Source: JAIYDQ01 sp031411055 (GTDB lineage: Bacteria > Planctomycetota > Planctomycetia > Pirellulales > Pirellulaceae). From it: a stretch of 14,870 nt of DNA. The notes beneath the pieces were generated by a model that saw only the letters and a list, made by a program, of their open reading frames with translations, had not been told where the DNA came from and did not search any database. A program made the translations under genes and the position numbers. Location: NCBI GenBank assembly GCA_031411055.1, contig JANOAI010000540.1:1-14870 (forward strand), read 5' to 3'. Shown piece after piece: positions 6,256 through 13,664 of the stretch (position 1 is its first letter; each line of letters starts with the position of its first letter).

Positions 6256-7182
6256 ATGTCCGCATCCGAACTAGCTGTCGACCAATCCATTACTTCAACC
6301 GAAGCTAGCGACGCATCGATTGCTTGGTGGAGCGACTATCTTTCACTCACCAAACCTCGCATTCTGGTGATGATCCTTTTGACGGTCGTCATGGGGCTAT
6401 TGGGATATGCGCATCGTTCGCTTTCGATCTGGACGACACTCCATTCGCTTATCGGGACGGCTCTGATCGCCGCCAGCGCCAGTATCCTGAATCAATGGTT
6501 GGAACAAGATCGTGATAGCCTGATGACACGGACTCGTTCACGACCCTTACCAAGTGGTCGCCTGACTAGCTTTGAGGTCGCAGCCTTTGGATGGTCGACA
6601 GCCGTGATCGGTTTCTCGTATCTCATCGCCTTTACGAATCCTGTCGCTACTGCCGTTGGCTTCGCGACGTGGGTGTCTTACGTTTGGGTCTACACGCCGA
6701 TGAAGACGCGGACGTGGTTGAACACCGTTGTAGGCACCTTGCCGGGCGCGCTCCCGGTTCTGATCGGCTGGGCAGCTGCCGGTGGAAGTATTTTCGAACT
6801 TCAAGGTTGGTTGCTAACCTCCATCGTTATCCTGTGGCAGTTCCCCCACTTTATGGCGATTGCTTGGTTGTACCGCCACGAATACGACTTGGCGGGCTAT
6901 CGGATGATTACCAATGTCGAGCGAACGGGCATCGCGGCGGGGTGGATCGCGATCATCCCCGCGTTCTTGCTCATTCCGGTTTCGATGGCGTCGATTGCTC
7001 CAAACAATATCCTCACTTGGATCGGCGCGATATGTGGCGTGGCAGCCTGTCTTTACCAACTGCGCGCGGCCCTCATTTTCTTTCGCAATCGCAACGATCA
7101 GACTGCCCGTCGGTTGCTCTATGCGTCCCTCATCTATCTCCCCTCCATGATGCTGATCACCATGATCGTCGCCTGCCTGTAG
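6256..7182 (+). CDS. ctaB: Protoheme IX farnesyltransferase (heme O synthase)
   Basis: This UbiA-family membrane prenyltransferase joins a farnesyl group to heme B, making heme O, the substrate of CtaA. The 308-residue product has the first Asp-rich motif NQWLEQDRDSLMTRTRSRPL (79-98), the usual N-x3-E/D-x-D-x-D then MxRTxxRPLP. The second conserved loop is YTPMKTRTWLNTVVGTLPGA (146-165). HFMAIAWLYRHEYDLAGYRM (198-217) is typical of the CyoE/CtaB/COX10 branch. About eight or nine hydrophobic spans are visible. ATG 6256 is preceded by an in-frame TAG five codons upstream, so it is the first possible ATG; no clear ribosome site is seen. Oxidase subunit genes do not follow; a 500-bp gap does. Confidence 0.95.
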   Translation: MSASELAVDQSITSTEASDASIAWWSDYLSLTKPRILVMILLTVVMGLLGYAHRSLSIWTTLHSLIGTALIAASASILNQWLEQDRDSLMTRTRSRPLPSGRLTSFEVAAFGWSTAVIGFSYLIAFTNPVATAVGFATWVSYVWVYTPMKTRTWLNTVVGTLPGALPVLIGWAAAGGSIFELQGWLLTSIVILWQFPHFMAIAWLYRHEYDLAGYRMITNVERTGIAAGWIAIIPAFLLIPVSMASIAPNNILTWIGAICGVAACLYQLRAALIFFRNRNDQTARRLLYASLIYLPSMMLITMIVACL

Positions 7183-7681
7183 ATTTCAGTCGTGGTTAAA
7201 GCCCCCGAATCGCCAACGCTTTGAATGTCCAAGGTGGCGTGAATGTGCTATTCAATGGCTGTTTCGTGAAGGAACCAAACCTTCAATTCTTCGATGATAG
7301 TTCTTATTCAATCGTACTCGTGCTTTGTTCCAATTAAGAATTAGGGTTGAGGAAAACCTGTACGACGGACTTCCAGTCCGTCGATGGCAGCTTGAGCCGA
7401 CGGACTAGAAGTCCGTCGTACCCTAAATCTAAGTTGGAACAATGCAATAGCGGTTATTCCAGTTTTTGAAGAGGTTCAGGGAATCGCCTGTCGATTCGAT
7501 CGTTTTCATGCAATTTTGCAGGTTTGGCGGAGACAATGTGCAAAACATGCGGCTTCTTTTTCTGTCCAAGCTAAACTTGAACGTAACGATTTTTAGATAT
7601 GGGCAACCGTTGAATCATTTTTTCGCATTACACGTTGAAATCTTTTGAATTCCTCTCTTCTCGTCCGTCTGATTCGCCTTT
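7183..7681. other. Gap between ctaB and the giant secreted protein gene
   Basis: About 500 bp without a credible gene. It holds a 124-bp nested inverted repeat (7322-7445). Elsewhere I see only a weak 5-bp stem (GAAGG/CCTTC, 7268-7284) and no clear terminator for ctaB. No promoter for the downstream gene is convincing. A 60-codon frame at 7466-7648 starts with TTG and has no recognisable features. Confidence 0.5.
7322..7445. repeat. Nested inverted-repeat element (BIME/MITE-like)
   Basis: Outer arms at 7322-7346 and 7421-7445 match in inverted orientation at about 21 of 25 positions (starting GCTTTGTTCC / ending GGAACAATGC). Inner arms at 7360-7383 and 7397-7420 match at 23 of 24. Each inner arm is itself a hairpin, GACGGACT-TCC-AGTCCGTC in the left copy and GACGGACT-AGA-AGTCCGTC in the right. 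The element can therefore fold as two small hairpins or as one long one. It contains no reading frame. The layout resembles paired REP units or a small non-autonomous mobile element. No target-site duplication could be set with confidence. Confidence 0.75.
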
Positions 7682-10600
7682 ATGCCAAATAGTTTTCTCG
7701 ATCCGTTTCTCGATCGTTTTTTTCAAACCAAACGACGGCGCACGAAGATCCTAAATCGGAGGCGACGGGCCCTGGCGATGGAGGTTCTGGAACGACGCCA
7801 ATTGCTAGCCAATACGGTCGCAGTTCAATCTGGAAACTGGAGCAACCCGGCAACGTGGAGCAACGGCGTCCCTGACGCGACGGCTCGTGCGATTGTTGGG
7901 CAGGGCAAAACGGTGACGCTCGATGGCTTGAGCAGTATCGCCAAGGAGATCGTCGTTCAAGGGACGCTCACCGTTGCCGAAGGTACGGCTGGCTCAGCCG
8001 ACCGAACGTTGTCATCCGACTGGATCCACGTCAACAGCAACGGTGTCTTTCAGATTGGTACCGCAGCCAACCGATACAATTCGAACAACTTTGTGCTCAC
8101 ACTAACAGGCACGGACACGACGGCGGACTTTGTCATCGAGACCGCGACGGGCACCACTTCGCTTACGGATAACAACGGTTTCTTGATGACATCGTTGGGT
8201 GGCCGATTGCAGTTCTTTGGTCAAGATAAGATCAGCTTCACCAAGCTATCCGCAACGGTTTTAGCAGGCGCGACCTCGATCACGGTGGCGAACGTGATCG
8301 AACGGAACTTCGATGGCACGACGTCGGCTGCCAGCGATGGATCGCTCAATTGGCAAGTCGGTGACCAGATCGTCGTGGCAAGTTCGGACTACAACTACGC
8401 TCACGAAGATGTTCGGACGATTACTGCGATCACGGCGCAAGCGACCACCTCGGTGCTGACGCTCAGTTCAGGCCTCACATACCGGCACTATGGCGAGATC
8501 GAAACCTATTCCAATACCAGCCGAAGCTGGGCGATCGATATGCGAGCCGAGGTAGCTCTGTTAAGCCGTCGCATCAAGATTCAAGGAACCCAGGATACCG
8601 ATAGCTTCTTTGGTAACCGAGCCAATTACGGTACGACCGTCGGGAAGAATCTGGGGATTGGCGGGCATGTGATGATGTTGCATGAATCGGGACAGATCAC
8701 GCTCGATGGTGTGCAGTTTGATAAGTTAGGACAGACGGGAACAGTTGGCCGCTATCCGGTTCACTTTCACGAAATGGGAGATCGCACTGGCGATGTGATG
8801 AGGAATTCGAGCGTCACCAACTCGAACAACCGCGGAGTGGCGATCCACGGAACGCAGAATCTGTTGTTGCAAGGAAATGTCTTACATGACATTCAAGGTC
8901 ATGGATTCTTTATCGAGGATGCAGCGGAGACCGGCAATAGATTTCTGAATAACATCGCTTTGGGGATTCACAAAGTCGGAGGAGGTCAGGCATCGACAGA
9001 TCCGTTCGTCATCCCCGGGATCACGCGTGGGACAGACGGCAAAGTCAACGGCTTTGCACCTCGCAACGGTAACGGTGAGAGCTCTCACGACACTGGCCAA
9101 AACGTTGCTATTCGTTTCCTGCATTCCTCCGCCTTCTGGATTACGAACCCCAACAACACCTGGGTCGGTAACATCTCGGCAGGCTCTGAAGGAACCGGAT
9201 TTTGGTTCGCGTTGCCTGATCGGGTGTTGGGCCTTTCAAAAGATACCGGACTCTACGACACGCTTGTACCAAACGAAACGAACCTCAAGCAGTTCGATTA
9301 CAACACCTCGCATTCGGCCCCAGTTGGACTGACATTTGATCGCGGCGAAGACATCCTGCCGGGTAGTAGCAATCATTATGCTCCACCCGTAAAAATGCAG
9401 ATCAACAATCTCACCGCCTATCAACACAGCGGAACAGCAGTCTATCACCGCGCGTCCATCGGCGTTTTCAATGAGAGCCGTTTTGCCGACAACGAGAACA
9501 GCTCATTCAATACATTCAGCCAAGAAGAGCGCAATGTCTTGTTCGTCGGACACAGCCGTGGCAATTCTGACCCGAACGCAACGGTAGGCGGATTCCGGCT
9601 CTATGATGGACCGGGGCAAATCGTCAATTCGCATTTTGCTGGCTTCTCGGCGGCCAATACGCACACCTTTCGGGTCGAAGGCGGAGCCAACAAACATGCT
9701 CACACACGCGCCCAGGGGATCACTTTCGAGGCCGATGGAACTGCCAACCATCTGAGTGTCGAATGGGTTTCCAACGCCCAGTTGGCGACCAACAACAGCC
9801 CGACCTTTGTCGCTGGTCGACCGGATAGTTGGTCCGGTTTAGTTCTCGATGTGGATGGTTCATTGACGGGAGCTGCTGGCGGAGGTGTTAACTCCGTGCT
9901 GACTCCAAAGATCGACTACTATCGTGATTCCAACGATCTCGCACCTGCGGGTTGGAATGCTTATATAAGCAATGATCGATTCGCCCAATTGAAGATTGGA
10001 ACGATCAACGACCTCGGAACTCTCCCCGACTATCGAATTGAGAATGGTGATGGCAATGCGACTGTCGCAAATCGTCAGAACCTGACCTTTATCCAGCGTC
10101 AGTATGCAAAGCTCAATGCGGGTGATTACACGATAAGCTTCATTGATCCTGTGCCTACGACGGGTTGGGAAGTCATTCTTCAGACACTGCAAGGTGGTCA
10201 GACAGGCGACTCGACAGTCCTGCGGTTTCTGAATGTTGCAGCTGGATACAAACCAAGCTCGAGTACCTTGAAGACCAACCTGGCCGCTCTCCGGTCGGCA
10301 ACTTCAAACTCGTACTATCGCGATTACGATGGTCATCTTTGGATGAATGTCTTTCCATCGGCAACAACGATCCAGATTGTCCCCACGACGGACCCGTTGC
10401 CTACGAATCCACAATCCGCTTATATCGTTCGATCGGTTACCAACGGTGCTCGGATCGAGGCGGAAGAGTACGACAATGGAGGTGCCAATATTGCGTATCG
10501 CGATACAACGACGGGTAATGCCGGGAGCACGACTTTCCGAACCATCGAAAACGTCGACGCTCAGACAACCACCGATGTCGGAGGTGGCTTCAACGTGAGC

Positions 10601-12154
10601 AGCACGACCAATGGTGAGTGGTTGGAATATACAGCCGACGTCGTGGCAGGACTCTATGATATCGACTTCCGTGTGGCAGCCAGTGCGACGACTGCCAAGA
10701 GTCTCAGAATTCTAGTCGGAGATGGTGGAGCGGACGAAGTCTTCACCGAGCTTGGCGTGATCGCTGTCCCTGCAACGGGTGGCGTTCAGACTTGGACGAC
10801 ACTGACCTTGGAAGACGCAGATCTTTCGGCGTGGGGAGGAACTGGACGAGTCTTCCGAATCGAGGTCATCGGCGGCTCCTACAATCTGAATTGGATGGAG
10901 TTTACGCGGTCGCAGGCCGCCTACACACAACGCACCGTAACCGGTGGTACACGCATCGAGGCCGAGGAATTTGACAAAGGCGGGCAAGGCTTCGCTTATT
11001 CCGATACAACCACTGGAAACGCGGGTGGCCAGCTTCGCACCAACGACGACACCGACGTTTATACTACTTCCGATGTTGGAGGTGGTTATGCGATTGGCAA
11101 CATTGCCAGTGGTGAGTGGTTGGAATACACAACCGATGTCGTGGCGGGGACCTACAACGTCAGCTTCCGTTTAGCAGCAACAACTGCTGGCCGGACGCTT
11201 CGACTCCTCATCGCAAACGATGAAGCAGCGACCGCATTCACGTTGCTCGGTACGGTTACTGTACCAGTAACGGGAAGCTTTTCGACTTGGCAAACCGCTA
11301 CTCTGGCAAATGTGAATCTATCCGCGTGGCAAGGCACTGATCGAGTCATGCGGTTAGAAGCGACCGGCGGCTCGTTCAATGTGAACTGGTTCGAATTCGT
11401 GCCGTCACCTATGGTGATTGGTCGTCGTATTGCCTACGGTGGTGCCGCCACGGCGTTCGGTCTTGAGGCCATCGACACAACCAAGGAAGCATTGCTTCCG
11501 GGCGGAGTCGCCTCTTCTTCCAACTACGCGAACTACTCGAGGGGGATTAATCGATTGTTCGTTGATGTTGCAAATTTTTCGAATAATCCGGTAGCCGCAG
11601 ATTTTCAATTCGCTGCCTGGAGCAATTTTTCGACTTTGACACCCAACTTCGCAACGATCAATCCAACGGTCACCGTCACGACCGTCGCCGGCGGCGGACT
11701 GAATGGTTCGGATCGTGTGAAGCTTGAATTTCCGAACAATACGATTCAGAACGCTTGGTTGCGAGTCACGGTACTAGCCAATGCAAATACGGGTTTGACT
11801 ACCAACGACGTTTTCTATTTTGGGAATGCTCGTTTTGATGTAACGCCGACTTCGCCGTTCCCGTCACAACAAGTCACGATCAACGCGTTCGACGTGAATG
11901 CGATTCGCGCTCGACAGGGTCAAAACTCGGGGGGGATCTCAAACGTTTATGACGTAGATCGCAATGGTTTTGTCAACGCTTTCGACACCAACGCTGTCCG
12001 CGCTGGGCAAGGCGTGAGCAGCCTTCGGTCGTTTACGGCGCCGTCGAGTTTACAAATGAACTTCGCGTCATCGAGTGTTGATTCCGCTTATGTCGATACA
12101 AGCTGGCTGGAGGCATTTCAAATTGGGAATAAAAAGAACCGCCAACCAAAGTAA
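7682..12154 (+). CDS. Secreted G8/beta-helix CEMIP-TMEM2-like protein with two CBM6-like domains and dockerin-like tail
   Basis: This 1490-residue exported protein has a basic LEPR-XLL-type N-terminus (MEVLERRQLLAN, about 33-44), a planctomycete sorting signal. A G8 domain at about 46-185 starts GNWSNPATWSNGVP. A long right-handed beta-helix at about 185-720 resembles animal CEMIP/TMEM2: WQVGDQIVVASSDY (224-237), RAEVALLSRRIKIQG (288-302), GRYPVHFHEMGD (356-367), GHGFFIEDA (406-414), WITNPNN (486-492), AGSEGTGFWF (500-509). CEMIP and TMEM2 degrade hyaluronan. Two tandem CBM6-like domains follow (about 914-1076 and 1083-1240, each with RIEAEE and GEWLEYT). The C-terminal module ends in dockerin-like calcium loops (INAFDVNAIRARQG; DVDRNGFVNAFDTN, to about 1444). 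ATG 7682 follows an in-frame TGA 12 nt upstream. Inferred: polysaccharide binding or cleavage at the cell surface; substrate unknown. Confidence 0.85.
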   Translation: MPNSFLDPFLDRFFQTKRRRTKILNRRRRALAMEVLERRQLLANTVAVQSGNWSNPATWSNGVPDATARAIVGQGKTVTLDGLSSIAKEIVVQGTLTVAEGTAGSADRTLSSDWIHVNSNGVFQIGTAANRYNSNNFVLTLTGTDTTADFVIETATGTTSLTDNNGFLMTSLGGRLQFFGQDKISFTKLSATVLAGATSITVANVIERNFDGTTSAASDGSLNWQVGDQIVVASSDYNYAHEDVRTITAITAQATTSVLTLSSGLTYRHYGEIETYSNTSRSWAIDMRAEVALLSRRIKIQGTQDTDSFFGNRANYGTTVGKNLGIGGHVMMLHESGQITLDGVQFDKLGQTGTVGRYPVHFHEMGDRTGDVMRNSSVTNSNNRGVAIHGTQNLLLQGNVLHDIQGHGFFIEDAAETGNRFLNNIALGIHKVGGGQASTDPFVIPGITRGTDGKVNGFAPRNGNGESSHDTGQNVAIRFLHSSAFWITNPNNTWVGNISAGSEGTGFWFALPDRVLGLSKDTGLYDTLVPNETNLKQFDYNTSHSAPVGLTFDRGEDILPGSSNHYAPPVKMQINNLTAYQHSGTAVYHRASIGVFNESRFADNENSSFNTFSQEERNVLFVGHSRGNSDPNATVGGFRLYDGPGQIVNSHFAGFSAANTHTFRVEGGANKHAHTRAQGITFEADGTANHLSVEWVSNAQLATNNSPTFVAGRPDSWSGLVLDVDGSLTGAAGGGVNSVLTPKIDYYRDSNDLAPAGWNAYISNDRFAQLKIGTINDLGTLPDYRIENGDGNATVANRQNLTFIQRQYAKLNAGDYTISFIDPVPTTGWEVILQTLQGGQTGDSTVLRFLNVAAGYKPSSSTLKTNLAALRSATSNSYYRDYDGHLWMNVFPSATTIQIVPTTDPLPTNPQSAYIVRSVTNGARIEAEEYDNGGANIAYRDTTTGNAGSTTFRTIENVDAQTTTDVGGGFNVSSTTNGEWLEYTADVVAGLYDIDFRVAASATTAKSLRILVGDGGADEVFTELGVIAVPATGGVQTWTTLTLEDADLSAWGGTGRVFRIEVIGGSYNLNWMEFTRSQAAYTQRTVTGGTRIEAEEFDKGGQGFAYSDTTTGNAGGQLRTNDDTDVYTTSDVGGGYAIGNIASGEWLEYTTDVVAGTYNVSFRLAATTAGRTLRLLIANDEAATAFTLLGTVTVPVTGSFSTWQTATLANVNLSAWQGTDRVMRLEATGGSFNVNWFEFVPSPMVIGRRIAYGGAATAFGLEAIDTTKEALLPGGVASSSNYANYSRGINRLFVDVANFSNNPVAADFQFAAWSNFSTLTPNFATINPTVTVTTVAGGGLNGSDRVKLEFPNNTIQNAWLRVTVLANANTGLTTNDVFYFGNARFDVTPTSPFPSQQVTINAFDVNAIRARQGQNSGGISNVYDVDRNGFVNAFDTNAVRAGQGVSSLRSFTAPSSLQMNFASSSVDSAYVDTSWLEAFQIGNKKNRQPK
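10421..11401 (+). repeat. Tandem duplication encoding the two CBM6-like domains
   Basis: Two consecutive segments (about 10421-10909 and 10928-11401) encode domains that align over their whole length. They share RIEAEE, DTTTGNAG, DVGGG, GEWLEYT and LSAW, and similar NWxEF ends. The copies still share exact DNA stretches, for example an 18-nt match at 10612-10629 and 11110-11127 (498 bp apart). This points to an internal duplication, not two independent acquisitions. Confidence 0.8.
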
Positions 12155-12376
12155 ATGAGCCTTGAATAAAGGTGAATTGGTTGTAGAGATTCATTTGCTC
12201 GATTTAAGGAAGAATCGTTGCTGACCACGAGAGTTGTGTCGATTCGTGAAAGGCTCTTGGTATTTCTTTGAACGTTGATTCGTAGTTGAATATCCCGATC
12301 CCTAGCGCATTTTCATTTTTCAGATAGCCACTCGGGAAACGGGTGTTCCGGCAGCTATTCGTTGCGAAGAATGGTA
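12155..12376. other. Convergent spacer between the giant gene and cinA
   Basis: The 222 bp separate two genes that point at each other, so terminators for both are expected. I found only weak stems: CCTT/AAGG at about 12161-12173 and GGAA/TTCC near 12333-12350. None has a proper T-run. Termination may be Rho-dependent or use motifs I cannot recognise. Confidence 0.4.
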
Positions 12377-13657
12377 CTATGCAAGGTGCGCGTGGCGGCG
12401 GAAGTAGTCGAGGCCGGCTTTGGCAATTCGATGAAAGATGAGTTCGGGATGGCCACCTAATTCAAACCGCTCATTGCGGGTGTCACCGCAACGACTAGCC
12501 AAGCCGATGACGAATTGGCAAGTCGGCATGCTCTTCATGTTTTCGACAGCATCGTGTTGAGGATAGGGTCCAATAGCCAGACACCAATCGGTATTCGACT
12601 CTAAGCGAACTTGTTCGACCAGTTGACGCATCGTTTCGATTTCGTCGAGCGAGCTTGTCCATGACGGATACCACCGTGATTCCACCAGTCCTATTCTCGC
12701 TTCAGGATTGGTATGAGCTTCATCTATCGCTTTTGCGTCTGTAAAAGGATGTGGATTCGCGGGCTGCGAATGCTTTGCCAACCACGACGCAATGAGCGAG
12801 TCGCCGCCAATTTCGATGAGACTCAACGATTGTTTGTGCTCCACAAGCCATCGATGAACGACATCATCGAGTTCCTCTTCGCCTTCACCAAAGACGAGTT
12901 CACCAAGAGTATCGTGAATAATCTTCTCGGTTTCGCGAGATGCCTCGATGGCTTCGTGTTCGTTCTTCGCGAGACAAGCAATCCGCAAAGAAATCGTGGC
13001 TTTGGAAACGGTAATCCCAACCCGTGGAATACGATCGCGATGAATGAGATCGGGGAGCTTCGCTTCGACATCGCTTTCGCCGATCCCGAAAACTTTGAGC
13101 GTTCGATAGAACCAACGCTCCGCGCCAACGTTCATCTCGCCGGTTAGGCGCTTGAGAACAGTTTGTTCCCACATTTGCATCATCTCGGCCGGGACGCCAG
13201 GCAACGCAAAGATTCGGCAGGTGTTGTTGACATTTAAATCAATCCCCGGCGCAGTACCGTGCGGATTTGGGATTTCCAGCGAAGACTTTGGAAACATCGC
13301 TTGGACCCGATTGCGTTCAGGCATCGGGCGTTTGCGTTTCGCAAAAAGCGATGCGATATGGTCCATCGCGGCTTGGCGAAACTCAAGCGGGCAATCGAAA
13401 GCTTCCGCCATCGCTTCACGAGTCAGATCGTCGGCCGTTGGCCCCAGTCCACCGGTGCTGATAACGATGGCCGCTCGGCGCGCGGCCGTCCGGAAGACGT
13501 CAATATTGTCGGCAAGTGTATCACCGACAGTGGTATGAAAGACGGTCGAGACTCCCAGATCGGCCAACCGGATACTCAACCATTGACTGTTGGTATCCAA
13601 ACGTTGGCCGCTTGTGAGTTCATCGCCGATCGAGATGATCTCGGCTCGAATCGACAA
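12377..13657 (-). CDS. cinA: CinA-like protein: intact COG1058 domain, degenerate PncC domain
   Basis: CinA proteins join an N-terminal molybdopterin-binding-like (COG1058) domain, linked to ADP-ribose/pyridine nucleotide pyrophosphatase activity, to a C-terminal NMN deamidase (PncC) domain. In this 426-residue product the N-terminal domain is well kept: AEIISIGDELTSGQRLDTN (5-23), STGGLGPTADDLT (67-79), ALPGVPAEMM (151-160). The C-terminal domain keeps its frame (about 268-420, ending FELGGHPELIFHRIAKAGLD). However, the catalytic AESCTGG motif is replaced by LIEIGGDS (280-287), and the TGIAGP loop has become IGPYP. NMN deamidase activity is therefore unlikely. The start is TTG at 13657: an in-frame TAG lies a few codons upstream and no ATG fits the conserved start. 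It begins 7 bp after the aldehyde dehydrogenase stop, suggesting one transcript. Confidence 0.88.
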   Translation of the reverse strand: MSIRAEIISIGDELTSGQRLDTNSQWLSIRLADLGVSTVFHTTVGDTLADNIDVFRTAARRAAIVISTGGLGPTADDLTREAMAEAFDCPLEFRQAAMDHIASLFAKRKRPMPERNRVQAMFPKSSLEIPNPHGTAPGIDLNVNNTCRIFALPGVPAEMMQMWEQTVLKRLTGEMNVGAERWFYRTLKVFGIGESDVEAKLPDLIHRDRIPRVGITVSKATISLRIACLAKNEHEAIEASRETEKIIHDTLGELVFGEGEEELDDVVHRWLVEHKQSLSLIEIGGDSLIASWLAKHSQPANPHPFTDAKAIDEAHTNPEARIGLVESRWYPSWTSSLDEIETMRQLVEQVRLESNTDWCLAIGPYPQHDAVENMKSMPTCQFVIGLASRCGDTRNERFELGGHPELIFHRIAKAGLDYFRRHAHLA

Positions 13658-13664
13658 AAGACAC

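Noticed and set aside
7360..7420. CRISPR-like repeat with spacer
   Set aside because: Only two copies in inverted orientation, each itself palindromic, with no array or cas genes; better explained as a BIME/MITE-like element.
7466..7648. 60-codon open frame between the repeat element and the giant gene
   Set aside because: TTG start, no ribosome site and no recognisable features; too short to support.
11876..12013. Cellulosome-type dockerin implying cohesin partners
   Set aside because: The calcium-loop pattern is real, but such tails are common on planctomycete secreted proteins and no cohesin is visible, so a cellulosome is not claimed.
12713..13147. 144-codon plus-strand open frame
   Set aside because: Antisense to cinA, whose conserved motifs fix the coding strand.
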